Shown here one piece after another: positions 20,429-29,435 of a stretch of 64,000 nucleotides of DNA. The stretch comes from Gemmatimonadota bacterium. GTDB taxonomy: Bacteria; Gemmatimonadota; Gemmatimonadetes; Palauibacterales; KS3-K002. A model generated the notes under the pieces. It had not been told where the DNA came from and did no database searches. It saw only the letters and a list, made by a program, of their open reading frames with translations. The DNA is taken from assembly GCA_020344215.1 (NCBI GenBank), contig CP070815.1, forward strand, positions 1,634,903-1,698,902. Direction: 5' to 3'. The first letter of the stretch is position 1. Every line of letters begins with the position of its first letter. The translations under genes were made by a program, and so were the position numbers.

Positions 20429-20716
20429 TCAGCCCTCCCCGAACCCGTCGGCGACCAGCCGGACAAGGGCCTCGACCGCCTCACGGGCATCGACCCCGCG
20501 TGCGCGGATCTTAATTGTGGAACCCTTCTCGGCAGCGAGCATCATTACGCCCATGATGCTCTTGCCGTTCACCTCGAGGCCATCTTTGCTCACCAGGATC
20601 TCCGACTCGAATGTGGCCGCCAGTTTGACGAACTCGGCCGCCGGCCTGGCGTGCAGGCCATACACGTTGGCCACAGTGACGTCTCTTACGTACTCCTGTT
20701 CGTACACGCTCACCAT
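20429..20716 (-). CDS. ptsH: HPr phosphocarrier protein
   Basis: 95 residues. Catalytic histidine at residue 22 in GLHARPA, and the regulatory serine at residue 53 in GKSIMGVMMLA, the site phosphorylated by HPr kinase. Both are present, matching the hprK gene in the same cluster. The ATG at 20714-20716 overlaps the end of the IID gene. Carries phosphate from EI to EIIA-Man and probably to PtsN. Confidence 0.96.
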   Translation of the reverse strand: MVSVYEQEYVRDVTVANVYGLHARPAAEFVKLAATFESEILVSKDGLEVNGKSIMGVMMLAAEKGSTIKIRARGVDAREAVEALVRLVADGFGEG

Positions 20717-21465
20717 AAAGAGCTACCGAGAAGGACGAACGCCAGCGACCCAACAACGAGGCCGAGGACAGCCAGGCGATTCGCGAGCCCGGGGCGCCCG
20801 TAGCCCGCGACCGCCAGGGCGAGAGCTATACCGATAGTGGAAAGCGGCCCAACATCGACGGCACCACCGAGGGTCAGGGCCATCAGCGGCACCACGGCTC
20901 CACTGACAACAGCAAGAGGTATCGTAAGGCGATCGGGCAGACGCCGCAAAGGCGACCCCATCAGAGCGTGGCCTACCTCACGCCCTTCGCGCCACCCGAG
21001 CCGCAGACCCCAGATCCGCAGCCCGATGTGGATGGCGTTGTAGCTGGTCAGGAATACGCCTACCGCGACCCACCAGGGAGCGCCCAAAAGAAAGATAAGA
21101 AACGCGAGCAGCGCGCATAGGGGTCGCCAGCGCGCCCACACCAGGCGATCCCCGAGGCTGCCCAACGGGCTGACTATCGCCCGCTTGAAACGCTCGACCT
21201 GCTCGGCGCCAGTTCTCTCCGATTCCATGCGAGCCAGGGCGGCGAGCGCGACGGTGGAGAGGTACGGGTGCGCGTTGAAGAAGCCGCTGTGGCTGCGAAG
21301 TGCCTCCCCCAGGGCCTCGGGATCATCGCGGTAGAGCCTGGTGAGCGCCGGGATGAGGGCGAACCCGAGGCCAGCCCCCTGCATGGTGCGGTAGTTCCAC
21401 GAACCCTGCACCAGAAGGCTCCGCAGGAGGAGCCTGAGTCGGACGGTCCGGCCTAACGCAGCCAT
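20710..21465 (-). CDS. PTS mannose-family IID component
   Basis: 251 residues from ATG at 21463-21465. It matches the IID (ManZ) family: SLLVQGSWNYRTMQGAGLGFALIPAL, HPYLSTVALAALARME, and GDRLVWARWRPL, followed by several C-terminal membrane segments. Pairs with IIC to form the membrane channel. It overlaps the IIC gene by 13 bases and the ptsH start by 7 bases. Sugar specificity cannot be deduced. Confidence 0.9.
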   Translation of the reverse strand: MAALGRTVRLRLLLRSLLVQGSWNYRTMQGAGLGFALIPALTRLYRDDPEALGEALRSHSGFFNAHPYLSTVALAALARMESERTGAEQVERFKRAIVSPLGSLGDRLVWARWRPLCALLAFLIFLLGAPWWVAVGVFLTSYNAIHIGLRIWGLRLGWREGREVGHALMGSPLRRLPDRLTIPLAVVSGAVVPLMALTLGGAVDVGPLSTIGIALALAVAGYGRPGLANRLAVLGLVVGSLAFVLLGSSLW

Positions 21466-22130
21466 ATCGCCAGAATCACGCCGAGGACCGCGCCCACGCC
21501 AGCCGCCGTCCATACGCGTCGTCCCCGGGCCATCATGCGCAGGTCGACGCCAAGCGCCAGGCTGGCGAATGCCAGAAGCAGGAGCCCCGCGACGACGTTG
21601 GCCAGACCGGCCGCTGCATCGGCAAGCGCCGTGGCCAGGAGAGTGATACATGCAACGGCCGCCGCCGTTAGCGCCGTCGCCCGGAAGAGATCGACAAACA
21701 CCGCCGACAGGTGGCGGACCGTCAGGCGTGACGGCGTATCCAGCGGCTGCCCCTCAACCGCAACGAGCCGGGAATTGAACTGCCGCATCCAGTGCACACT
21801 CCAGCTCCCCACCCAGCCAACCACGACGCCGAACCCTACCCCGACCAGCAGGGCGATCGGCCCCGCCGTCCAGCGTAACGCGGCGGCGACCGCCGCGACG
21901 GCGGCGGGGCCGGTGTCCCAGCCCCGGTTGGCGCCAATGGGGAGCTGGCGGAGGCTGAGGATCTCGAGGATCGCGCCGGCCCACATGCCGGCGACGGGGT
22001 CCCCGAGCAGCAGACCTGCAAGGGGGCCAGCGACGATCGGGCGCGAGATCATCGCCTGGACGCACGACGCCGAGTCGAGGCCCGTTATCCCACCGAGAAG
22101 CGCCAGCGAAACGAGGGTTGTGACTTCCAG
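21453..22130 (-). CDS. PTS mannose-family IIC component, probable CTG start
   Basis: 225 residues if translated from CTG at 22128-22130. The first ATG (22050-22052) would drop the conserved N-terminus: the codons upstream read LVSLALLGGITGLDSASCVQAM, which matches the start of IIC proteins and leads straight into ISRPIVAGPLAGLLLGD. No ATG, GTG or TTG exists in this frame between the IIB stop and there. AAGGCGAG lies a proper distance before the CTG, which is two bases after the IIB stop. About six membrane segments follow. Transports sugar with IID. Confidence 0.82.
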   Translation of the reverse strand: MEVTTLVSLALLGGITGLDSASCVQAMISRPIVAGPLAGLLLGDPVAGMWAGAILEILSLRQLPIGANRGWDTGPAAVAAVAAALRWTAGPIALLVGVGFGVVVGWVGSWSVHWMRQFNSRLVAVEGQPLDTPSRLTVRHLSAVFVDLFRATALTAAAVACITLLATALADAAAGLANVVAGLLLLAFASLALGVDLRMMARGRRVWTAAGVGAVLGVILAIWLR

Positions 22131-22132
22131 TG

Positions 22133-22624
22133 CTAGCTCGCCTTCATCTCGAGAAGCTCGTCGAGGTCTATTCTGCGAGCGCTCGGCACATCCTGCGCGC
22201 CGACTCTCACCTCAGCACGCCGCAGCCGTTCCAGCTCCGCTCGGTCCCGGTCACTCAGAAACAGATAGGGCAGTACCCGCTGCCGGCCCGGCGCGCTGTG
22301 GAGACCGCCCAAGTTCACCTCAATCTCGGACAGCACGCCCTGCTCCGCGAGCCGCCGCATGGTCAAGATGTCGCGAGTCAGCACAAAGCCACGAGCCTCG
22401 TTCGCGGCCCATTCGGGAATCAGCCGGACCGCTTCCTCGACGCTCGGAAAGCGGGCTTCCACCTCGTTTGGGAGCCCGGCCCGGTAGAGATCCTGCTCCC
22501 AGTCGCTCTGGGCGAGCTCGTCGTCGATCACGGCGATGAAATCGAGGCCCAGCTGGGCACCCCACCCAACGACGACCTGTCCGTGGATCAGCCGATCATC
22601 GACCCGGCACAGAAGAATCGGCAT
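22133..22624 (-). CDS. PTS mannose-family IIB component
   Basis: 163 residues. The phosphorylated histidine is residue 14 in RVDDRLIHGQVVVGWG, the hallmark of IIB-Man/Sor proteins. ATG at 22622-22624 was chosen because the family begins at this point; upstream in-frame sequence lies inside the IIA gene in another frame. It overlaps the end of the IIA gene by 29 bases. Receives phosphate from IIA and passes it to the sugar entering through IIC/IID. Confidence 0.92.
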   Translation of the reverse strand: MPILLCRVDDRLIHGQVVVGWGAQLGLDFIAVIDDELAQSDWEQDLYRAGLPNEVEARFPSVEEAVRLIPEWAANEARGFVLTRDILTMRRLAEQGVLSEIEVNLGGLHSAPGRQRVLPYLFLSDRDRAELERLRRAEVRVGAQDVPSARRIDLDELLEMKAS

Positions 22625-23000
22625 CTGTCGTGTATTCGATCGAAACGCCCACGTGGGACCGGAGTCGCTCGACGATCTGCTCGAGCGGCAGAGACCGGTG
22701 AAAGACGAAATCGAGCAGCAGCGGCAGGTTCGCCCCGCAGACAACGGCCATCCGTTGGCGGCGATGCTGGAGGCGTCGAGCCGCGAAGGCGCAGCTACCG
22801 CTTGGCAGGTCAACGAAGACGACGCAGGGGCTCTCCCCCACCAACGAATCGAGGCGCTCCTCGAGCGCCTCCGGAGTCAACCCTTCGTTGTCTATCGGCG
22901 TGAGGCCGTCAGGCGAGCCGGTAATCCCGGCCACTGCATCGAGCATGCCTTCGGCGAGCTTGCCGTGCCCGACCAAGACTCCGAGAACCTCTTCACTCAT
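22596..23000 (-). CDS. PTS mannose-family IIA component
   Basis: 134 residues; phosphohistidine at residue 12 in LVGHGKLAEGML. Mid-protein VVFVDLPSGSCAFAARR and VVCGANLPLLLDFV match the IIA-Man fold. The start ATG overlaps the last bases of hprK (GATGAGTGA). Expected order of phosphate flow is EI to HPr to IIA to IIB. The C-terminus (about residues 120-134) is non-conserved. Confidence 0.92.
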   Translation of the reverse strand: MSEEVLGVLVGHGKLAEGMLDAVAGITGSPDGLTPIDNEGLTPEALEERLDSLVGESPCVVFVDLPSGSCAFAARRLQHRRQRMAVVCGANLPLLLDFVFHRSLPLEQIVERLRSHVGVSIEYTTDADSSVPGR

Positions 23001-23952
23001 CGTCTTCTTCCAAGTACTCGCGCACCGGCGCCATGGCGTCCTGAAGCCTGACGTCGAAGTCGGCGGCGGAATCGACGCCCGAGTAGCGGAGCAGGTGGCT
23101 CATCGCGACGACTTCCGAGATCACCGTGATGTTCTTGCCCGGGTTCAGCGGAATGGTCACGCGGCGGATCGGCACATCGAGGATGACCGTATGATCGGCA
23201 TCGAGGCCCGTCCGATCGTACGCCTCCTGTTGCTTCCATTCGACGAGCTGTACGACGACCTCGATGCGCTTTTGCTGCCGCGTGGCACGGATGCCGAACA
23301 GCGCCCGCACGTCGACGATCCCGACCCCCCGGATCTCCATGTGATGGCGAGCCAGCTCGTGGCCACTTCCTATCAGCAAGTCGTGACCGCGGCGCGAGAT
23401 CTGAACGACGTCATCGGCGACCAGGCGATGCCCCCGCTCGACAAGGTCGAGCACGCACTCGCTCTTCCCAATACCGCTGCGCCCGACGAACAATAGTCCG
23501 ACACCGTAGACATCTGCGAGCGAGCCGTGCACGAACGTGCGCGGCGCGAAGCGATCGTTCATGAAGGGGATCATCCGGCGATAGAACTCCGCCGTCTTCA
23601 GCTCGCTTACGATGACCGGTGTCTCCCGCCGTTCGGCGACCTCTATAAGAACAGACGGCAGCTCCTGTCCCTTCGTGGCGATCAGGCACGGAACCTCGAA
23701 GGCCAACAGGGCCTCGACGGCCTCGCGGCGGCGATCGACGTCGAGGGCGTTCAGGTAGGACACTTCCGTCTCCCCGAGCACCTGGACCCTGCCGCTGGCA
23801 AAGCGCTCGGTGTAGCCGGCGAGCACCAGACCGGGACTAGAGATCTCCGCCCTGGTAACCTCCCGTTCGAGGGCCCGAACGTCCTCGGTGACCAAGCGAA
23901 GGCGGAGGCTCCTACCGCGGAGCTCGAGGAGCTCCCGAACCTTCAAGCTCAC
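22993..23952 (-). CDS. hprK: HPr kinase/phosphorylase
   Basis: 319 residues. Walker A GRSGIGKSE at about 157-165, the catalytic VHGSLADVYGVG (His about 142) before it, and the downstream EIRGVGIVDVRALFG signature. Phosphorylates Ser53 of HPr using ATP and removes it with phosphate, coupling PTS activity to cell energy state. GTG start overlaps the hpf stop by four bases. In proteobacteria hprK often lies next to hpf-like and rpoN genes; that pairing is kept here with hpf but without rpoN or ptsN. Confidence 0.95.
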   Translation of the reverse strand: MSLKVRELLELRGRSLRLRLVTEDVRALEREVTRAEISSPGLVLAGYTERFASGRVQVLGETEVSYLNALDVDRRREAVEALLAFEVPCLIATKGQELPSVLIEVAERRETPVIVSELKTAEFYRRMIPFMNDRFAPRTFVHGSLADVYGVGLLFVGRSGIGKSECVLDLVERGHRLVADDVVQISRRGHDLLIGSGHELARHHMEIRGVGIVDVRALFGIRATRQQKRIEVVVQLVEWKQQEAYDRTGLDADHTVILDVPIRRVTIPLNPGKNITVISEVVAMSHLLRYSGVDSAADFDVRLQDAMAPVREYLEEDDE

Positions 23953-24299
23953 GATTCGCTACCCTCTGTGGTCTCCTGGGCGGGAATCTCTTCGTTGAGT
24001 CTTGGGGCCTGGTGATCCACGCGCCGGTCACGGCGCCGCTTGAGTTGGCGCGCCAGCTTCTCCGACAGCCGGTTCACGGCCGTGCGGAAATCCTCCGCGC
24101 TGGCCTCAGCATGTATGTCGTAATCGCCGTCCACGAACGCACGGGCCTCCACCCGCTTTTCCCTTTTCTCCTCCGTCAGTGTGATCTCGACCCGCGACGT
24201 ACGGTTGTGGTAGCGGTCCAACCTGGCAAGTTGCTCTTCGACGTGGCGTCTCAGCGCATCGCTGAGCTCGAAGCGACGGGCGGTTAGGTTGATCTTCAT
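23949..24299 (-). CDS. hpf: Ribosome hibernation promoting factor (short form)
   Basis: 116 residues from ATG at 24297-24299. MKINLTARRFELSDALRRHVEEQLARLDRY is the standard opening, followed by RVEITLTEEKREKRVEARAFVDG and the basic helix AVNRLSEKLARQLKRRRDRR. Binds the ribosome at the decoding site in slow growth; the short form, lacking the C-terminal dimerisation domain, gives 100S particles only with RMF in E. coli. Overlaps the glycosyltransferase stop by four bases. Confidence 0.93.
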   Translation of the reverse strand: MKINLTARRFELSDALRRHVEEQLARLDRYHNRTSRVEITLTEEKREKRVEARAFVDGDYDIHAEASAEDFRTAVNRLSEKLARQLKRRRDRRVDHQAPRLNEEIPAQETTEGSES

Positions 24300-25471
24300 T
24301 GCGCCTCCGATACAGCAGACGTGTTGAAGTGAGATCGGCCCCGGAGAGGGCCGTCGGCGAGGACCTCGAGAAGGTGGGCCTCGGTCAGCTCCGCCGTGCG
24401 GTCCCAGCTGAAGCCGCCGGCGAAGCTCAGCGCTCCGGCTCGCAGCTGGCTGCGCAACTCCTCGTCCTCCGCCATCCGGCGGAGCGCCAGCGCCCACGCT
24501 TCCACGTTGCCATGGGGCACCAGAAGTCCGCTCTCCCCGTGCGCGACCGATTCCCGCAGCCCCGGCGAGTTGGAAGCCAGGGCCGGCGTGCCACAGGCTG
24601 CGGCCTCAACGTTGGTGATGCCCCAGCCTTCCTTAGGAGATGGGTAAACTGTTGCCCACGCTTTCCGCAATAGGTCGATCTTCTCTTCTTCAGATATGAA
24701 GCCGAGGAAGTCCACCGTGCCCGGCGCCCGCAGCGCCGCGTACTCGCGGAGGGCGCCCTCGTAGTCACCCTTCCCGGCGACCAGGAGACGGGCGTCGACG
24801 CCGGCGGCGGCGAGCCGGGCGACAGCGTCAATCACGGCCTCCAGCCCTTTGTAGCGCTTCAGCCGCCCCACATAGGCGAAACTCGCCTTCTCGAAGGGCC
24901 GGATACTCGGATCCGGCTTGAAGCGAGTGTGATCGATGCCCGGGTGAATGACCTTCACCCTCGAGCGCGGCAGCCCGCGGGTCGCCAGATCCTCGGCCGT
25001 CGACTCGGAGATCGCCTGGAAAGGCGCGCTCTCGTAGAAGTGCGGCACGGGACGCTCGGCCAGCCAGACGGCCGTGGCGAACGGCAGAGAAGCCTCCTGG
25101 AACGCCGTGCTTCCGAACAGATGTGGTATCAAGGCGACGACAGGTGGCCGCACCCAGAGAGGGGTGTAGAGCGGGATCTTGTTGATATCCTCGACCACCA
25201 GGTCGAAATCGGCGCTCAGCAGGTGTCGGCGATAGTAAGGCGCCGCCCGCAAGGTGAACGTGTGTCGCCCACCCACGCGGTGCACCGACATCCCGTCCAC
25301 GACTTCCCGAGCCGGCGCACCGGGCCAGCCGGAGCAGAGCAGCGTGACATCGTGCCCACGCTGGACGAGCCGGCCGAATATCTCGTGCAGATGTATCTCT
25401 GCGCCGCCGGCCTGCGGGTTCTTGATGTCCTGCCAGTTGATCACCAGCAACCGGAGGTGGCCGGCGCTCAT
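24296..25471 (-). CDS. GT4-family glycosyltransferase
   Basis: 391 residues. GT-B fold: N-terminal domain with NPQAGGAEIHLHEIFGRLVQRGHDV, C-terminal domain with FAYVGRLKRYKGLEAVIDA and the nucleotide-sugar binding PSPKEGWGITNVEAAACGTP, where EGWGI replaces the common EGFGL. Sugar donor and acceptor are unknown; no neighbouring cell-wall or polysaccharide genes help. It is embedded between nusB and hpf with four-base overlaps on both sides, so it is translated from the same long transcript as riboflavin and PTS genes. Confidence 0.9.
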   Translation of the reverse strand: MSAGHLRLLVINWQDIKNPQAGGAEIHLHEIFGRLVQRGHDVTLLCSGWPGAPAREVVDGMSVHRVGGRHTFTLRAAPYYRRHLLSADFDLVVEDINKIPLYTPLWVRPPVVALIPHLFGSTAFQEASLPFATAVWLAERPVPHFYESAPFQAISESTAEDLATRGLPRSRVKVIHPGIDHTRFKPDPSIRPFEKASFAYVGRLKRYKGLEAVIDAVARLAAAGVDARLLVAGKGDYEGALREYAALRAPGTVDFLGFISEEEKIDLLRKAWATVYPSPKEGWGITNVEAAACGTPALASNSPGLRESVAHGESGLLVPHGNVEAWALALRRMAEDEELRSQLRAGALSFAGGFSWDRTAELTEAHLLEVLADGPLRGRSHFNTSAVSEAQ

Positions 25472-25908
25472 CGGGCATCGCTGAGTTGCTCAGGTTCCAG
25501 TTCTCGGAGCAAGGCGTCGAGCACGCCGTTGACGAAACGCCCACTCTCTTCGGCCCCAAACCACTCGGCGAGGCGGATGGCTTCCTGGAGTGAAACTCGA
25601 AGAGGTATGTCGTCGAGGTAGAGCATCTCGGCCGCAGCGATGCGTAGGATGTTGCGATCGACAGTGGCCATCCTGGAGAGCCGCCAGTTTTCGGCCAACG
25701 CCTCGATGCGGGCATCGATCTCGGCGAGCGCGCCCTCGATCGTCGCCAGAACCCGGTCGGCGTACTCGCGGACTTCGGGCTCCGGCGATCGATGACCGGG
25801 CGCCGAGAGCTCACGACCCACCTGGGGGAACGGCTCCTCGCCGCCCCGCAACTCCCATGCGTAGAGGACTTGCAGCGCCCAGGCTCTGGCTTTAGTCCGA
25901 CTCCCCAT
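25468..25908 (-). CDS. nusB: Transcription antitermination factor NusB
   Basis: 146 residues. RTKARAWALQVLYAWEL opens the protein and LRVSLQEAIRLAEWFGAEESGRFVNGVLDALL closes it, both standard for NusB, which binds boxA of rRNA leaders with NusE. ATG at 25906-25908 chosen over a TTG 12 bases upstream. Sits downstream of ribH, overlapping it by 17 bases; the ribH-nusB order is common in bacteria. Confidence 0.93.
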   Translation of the reverse strand: MGSRTKARAWALQVLYAWELRGGEEPFPQVGRELSAPGHRSPEPEVREYADRVLATIEGALAEIDARIEALAENWRLSRMATVDRNILRIAAAEMLYLDDIPLRVSLQEAIRLAEWFGAEESGRFVNGVLDALLRELEPEQLSDAR

Positions 25909-26368
25909 CCAGTTGGTCAAGAAGGTCGGCCATCTCGATAGCTGCCAACACGGCCTTCCACCCGTGGTTACCCGCTTTGCTGCCGGCGCGCTCGAGGGCC
26001 TGCTCCATGGTATCCGCGGTGAGCAAGCCGAAGGACACGTAGGTGTCCGAGTGGGTCGCCACGTTCGCCAGCCGCGAGCTGGCAGCCCCTGAGAGGTAGT
26101 CGAAATGAGGAGTGGCCCCTCTTATCAGGGCGCCCAGCACTATGATGGCCGCGTAACGCCCTCCAGGGGCAAGCCGGGCGACAAGTGGCGCCAGCTCCCA
26201 CGCCCCTGGTACCCAGAAGACGTCGACTTGTTCGTCGCTCGCCCCGTGCTGACGGAGACAATCGATGGCGCCCGCGAGCAACTGCCGCGTCACCAACTCG
26301 TTGGTCCGGCTCACGACGAGCGCGAAGCGACGGCCCTCAGTCCGGAATTGTCCGTATCTCTCTCGCAT
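25892..26368 (-). CDS. ribH: 6,7-dimethyl-8-ribityllumazine synthase
   Basis: 158 residues. FWVPGAWELAPLVARLA, VLGALIRGATPHFDYL with the catalytic histidine at residue 88, and FGLLTADTMEQALERAGSKAGNHGWKA are all family blocks. Condenses the RibBA and RibD products into the lumazine used by RibE. Follows ribBA after a nine-base gap, within ribD-ribE-ribBA-ribH-nusB. Confidence 0.96.
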   Translation of the reverse strand: MRERYGQFRTEGRRFALVVSRTNELVTRQLLAGAIDCLRQHGASDEQVDVFWVPGAWELAPLVARLAPGGRYAAIIVLGALIRGATPHFDYLSGAASSRLANVATHSDTYVSFGLLTADTMEQALERAGSKAGNHGWKAVLAAIEMADLLDQLDGESD

Positions 26369-26377
26369 ACAGAAACC

Positions 26378-27610
26378 TCAGCCGGCCAACGGGCCTTCCA
26401 CCGGTATCACGTGACCGAGCTTCTCCCGCTTCGCCCGCAGGTAGCTCGCGTTATGGCGGTTCGGCTTGACCGTGATCGGGACCTGCTCGGTGACCGACAG
26501 GCCGTAGCCCTGGAGGCCGATGATCTTCTTCGGGTTGTTGGTCATCAGCCTCATCGACTTAATACCGAGATCGAGCAGGACCTGGACACCGATGCCGTAG
26601 TCGCGCAGATCGGCGGGGAAACCGAGCATCTCGTTGGCCTCAACGGTGTCCGCCCCGTTCTCCTGAAGCTGGTAAGCGCGGATCTTGTTCAGCAGCCCGA
26701 TCCCCCGCCCCTCCTGCTTCATGTACACCAGCACGCCCTGCCCTTCTTTTTCGATTCGGCGGAGGCTGGAGTCCAGTTGCTGACCGCAGTCACAGCGCTG
26801 CGAGTGGAACACGTCACCGGTCAGGCACTCGGAGTGCATGCGAACGAGGACATTTTCCTTGCCGGCCACTTCCCCCTTTATCAGCGCAACGTGCTCGCGA
26901 CGATCGACGTCGTTGGTGTAGGCGATGACCCGGAACTCACCGAAATCGGTGGGCAGCTTCGCCTCGGCGATGCGATGAACCAGGCGCTCCGTCTTCAGCC
27001 GGTGCGAAATGATCTGCGCGACCGTGACGAACTTCACCCCGTGCTCCTTGGCGAAGACTTCCAGCTGCGGCCGCCGCGCCATCGTGCCGTCGGGGTTCAG
27101 GATCTCGCAGATCACGCCCGCCGGCGTCAGCCCTGCCATGCGTGCCAGATCGACGGAGGCCTCCGTCTGCCCGACGCGCTGCAACACGCCGCCCGGGCGC
27201 GACCTCAGCGGGAAGACATGCCCCGGCCGCCGCAAATCCTCAGGTCGCGTCTCGGGATCGATGGCCACACGGATCGTCTGCGCGCGGTCCCAGGCGCTGA
27301 TCCCGGTCGTTACCCCGTGCTTCGACGTCGCATCGATCGAGACCATGAACGCCGTGCCCTGCGAGTCCGGCAGCTGGTCACCCATCGAGGCGAGCAGAAG
27401 TTGCTCGACACGTTCCGGCGTCAGCGAGAGGCAGATGAGCCCGCGCCCGTGGGTGGCCATGAAGTTGATGACCTCCGGGGTGATCTTCTCCGCCGCGCAG
27501 ACCAGGTCGCCTTCATTCTCGCGATCCTCGTCGTCGGCCACGATGACCATCTCCCCGCGACGTATCGCCGCTACCGCTTCTTCGACCGAATCGAACTCTA
27601 TCTCGCTCAT
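26378..27610 (-). CDS. ribBA: Bifunctional DHBP synthase / GTP cyclohydrolase II
   Basis: 410 residues from ATG at 27608-27610. The N-terminal half (about 1-205) is 3,4-dihydroxy-2-butanone-4-phosphate synthase with [11 protein letters not shown] and TGISAWDRA; the C-terminal half is GTP cyclohydrolase II with [20 protein letters not shown] (zinc cysteines) and [12 protein letters not shown]. These supply both precursors of riboflavin. Odd point: the usual GHTEA of the DHBP synthase half reads GQTEA (Gln148), changing a histidine reported as a metal ligand; see findings. Spaced 53 bases from ribE. Confidence 0.95.
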   Translation of the reverse strand: MSEIEFDSVEEAVAAIRRGEMVIVADDEDRENEGDLVCAAEKITPEVINFMATHGRGLICLSLTPERVEQLLLASMGDQLPDSQGTAFMVSIDATSKHGVTTGISAWDRAQTIRVAIDPETRPEDLRRPGHVFPLRSRPGGVLQRVGQTEASVDLARMAGLTPAGVICEILNPDGTMARRPQLEVFAKEHGVKFVTVAQIISHRLKTERLVHRIAEAKLPTDFGEFRVIAYTNDVDRREHVALIKGEVAGKENVLVRMHSECLTGDVFHSQRCDCGQQLDSSLRRIEKEGQGVLVYMKQEGRGIGLLNKIRAYQLQENGADTVEANEMLGFPADLRDYGIGVQVLLDLGIKSMRLMTNNPKKIIGLQGYGLSVTEQVPITVKPNRHNASYLRAKREKLGHVIPVEGPLAG

Positions 27611-27663
27611 CTTACCTTCACAGTGGACACGCGCCGGACTCGCGTTCCGCTCCCGATTGAGTA

Positions 27664-28314
27664 CTAGCTGATGCCCCAATCCTCCAAGCGCCGCAGCAGG
27701 TCGCCCGCCGCGTCCTTGCCGCCGCTCTGGCCGAGTGTCCGGGCGACATACTTACCGATCATGTCTGCCTCGAGGTTTACTCTATCCCCAGGAGTCAGTC
27801 GCGAAAGGTTCGTGTGCTCATAAGTATAAGGGATGAGGGCAACCTCCGCAGTCCCGGGAGCCGGCAGCGCGTTGATCGTCAGCGACACCCCGTCGACGGC
27901 TATCGAGCCGTGCAGGATAGTGAACGGCTCCACCGTGTCGGGCAGGGTGAACCGGACCAGCCACATGTCGCCCTGCCGCTGCACGGAGGTCACGCTGCCT
28001 ACGCCATCCACGTGGCCCTGAACGAAATGGCCCCCGAAGCGTTCGCCCGCCGCGATGGGGCGTTCCAGGTTCACCTTCCGGCCTCGACGGTACTCGCCCA
28101 GCGTGGTGCGCGAGAGCGTCGTGGCGATAGTCTGGACCTCGAAGCTCCGCCGCCCCAGTTCCACCACCGTCTGGCACACGCCGTCCACGTTGATGCTGTC
28201 GCTGGGCTTGAGGTCCTCTAGGACCGCCACGGCTCCGATGACGAGCTCGCGGCCGCCTCCCACCTCCGTCGCCGATACCACGACGCCGACTTCTTCGACG
28301 ATACCGCTGAACAT
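27664..28314 (-). CDS. ribE: Riboflavin synthase, alpha subunit
   Basis: 216 residues. [10 protein letters not shown] at the start and two lumazine-binding repeats: [10 protein letters not shown] with [14 protein letters not shown], then [11 protein letters not shown] with [13 protein letters not shown]. Dismutates two lumazines into riboflavin and the pyrimidine precursor. Its ATG lies two bases after the ribD stop. Confidence 0.96.
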   Translation of the reverse strand: MFSGIVEEVGVVVSATEVGGGRELVIGAVAVLEDLKPSDSINVDGVCQTVVELGRRSFEVQTIATTLSRTTLGEYRRGRKVNLERPIAAGERFGGHFVQGHVDGVGSVTSVQRQGDMWLVRFTLPDTVEPFTILHGSIAVDGVSLTINALPAPGTAEVALIPYTYEHTNLSRLTPGDRVNLEADMIGKYVARTLGQSGGKDAAGDLLRRLEDWGIS

Positions 28315-28316
28315 CC

Positions 28317-29435
28317 CTAACCGTGCATGCCTCGGGCCCCCTCAGATTCGGGAGCCAGCACCAAGAGTGTAGCCGGCCCGAACTCGCTTCGCCGGATGAT
28401 CCGCCAGTCGCGCGCTGCCAGGCCGCGGCCGCCCTGGAAGGCGGGCACACCGGGCTCACCCAGTATCACCGGTGCCACAAAGCCGTACACCCGGTCCACA
28501 AGGCCAGCGGCCAGCAAGGCCGAGCCGAGCTTGCCACCCCCCTCGCAGAGGATAGACCTGACGCCTCTTTTCCAGAGGAGGGCAAGAACCGCACCAAGAT
28601 CTAGCCCCTCCGAGGTCGGGAGCCGCGGCGCTGGCACGACCTCGATACCGGCGGCCGCCAGCCGCTGCATTCGCTCCGCCGGCGCGTCCTCCGCCGCAAA
28701 GACCCAAACCGGGACTTCCTTGGCCGTGATTGCCAGGCGTGACACCGCCGGGAGCCGCAGGCCTGAGTCGAGGACCACACGCACGGGCGGCACGCGTGGG
28801 ACGTCCCACTCGCGGACGGTCAGCAGAGGGTCGTCGGCCAGCACCGTGCCAATGCCTACCATCACCGCCTCGTGCCCCGCACGCAGCCTGTGCGCCTCGA
28901 CGATCGCCTCCCCGGCGGTCAGTTGTGTCGATGCGCCTGGCGCTTCCGCCAGTCGTGCGTCGAGCGACATGGCGTACTTCAAGGCGAGAAACGGGCGCCG
29001 CCCACGATACGCATTGTGGTGAACCGCGTTGAGGTCGCTCGCCTCGACCGCGCAGACACCCGCCTCTACCTCGATGCCCTGCTCACGCAGCCAGGCACCT
29101 CCGCCCGCAGCTTCGGGGTTCGTCTCCGCCGCACCCCAGACGACCCGGGCAATCCCGGCATCGTTGATCGCCTGCGAGCACGGCCCGGTCCTACCGCTAT
29201 GGTGGCACGGCTCCAACGTCACGTAGAGCGTCGCGCCTCGGCACCGCTCGCCCGCCGCCTCGAGCGCCTCGACCTCGGCGTGAGGGCCACCCCACTCTGC
29301 GTGGTATCCTTCGCCGACGACCACGCCATCCCTGACCACCACGGCTCCCACCATGGGGTTGGGTGATACGCGTCCCCAGCCCCGTTCGGCCAATTCGAGG
29401 GCGCGTCGCATGTGTCGGGTGTCTCGATCCTGCAT
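28317..29435 (-). CDS. ribD: Riboflavin biosynthesis protein RibD (deaminase/reductase)
   Basis: 372 residues. N-terminal deaminase with zinc ligands His52 (GPHAEVEAL), Cys77 and Cys86 (PCHHSGRTGPC); C-terminal reductase with LKYAMSLDARLA and CEGGGKLGSALLAAGLVD. Carries out steps 2 and 3 of the GTP branch. ATG overlaps the stop of the upstream barrel gene by one base (TGATG); a GTG three bases earlier is also in frame. I looked for an FMN riboswitch upstream and did not see one; the gene is preceded by coding sequence. Confidence 0.95.
   Translation of the reverse strand: MQDRDTRHMRRALELAERGWGRVSPNPMVGAVVVRDGVVVGEGYHAEWGGPHAEVEALEAAGERCRGATLYVTLEPCHHSGRTGPCSQAINDAGIARVVWGAAETNPEAAGGGAWLREQGIEVEAGVCAVEASDLNAVHHNAYRGRRPFLALKYAMSLDARLAEAPGASTQLTAGEAIVEAHRLRAGHEAVMVGIGTVLADDPLLTVREWDVPRVPPVRVVLDSGLRLPAVSRLAITAKEVPVWVFAAEDAPAERMQRLAAAGIEVVPAPRLPTSEGLDLGAVLALLWKRGVRSILCEGGGKLGSALLAAGLVDRVYGFVAPVILGEPGVPAFQGGRGLAARDWRIIRRSEFGPATLLVLAPESEGARGMHG

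Noticed and set aside
26105..27667. 520-codon plus-strand open frame
   Set aside because: Antisense to ribH and ribBA; no protein-family character.
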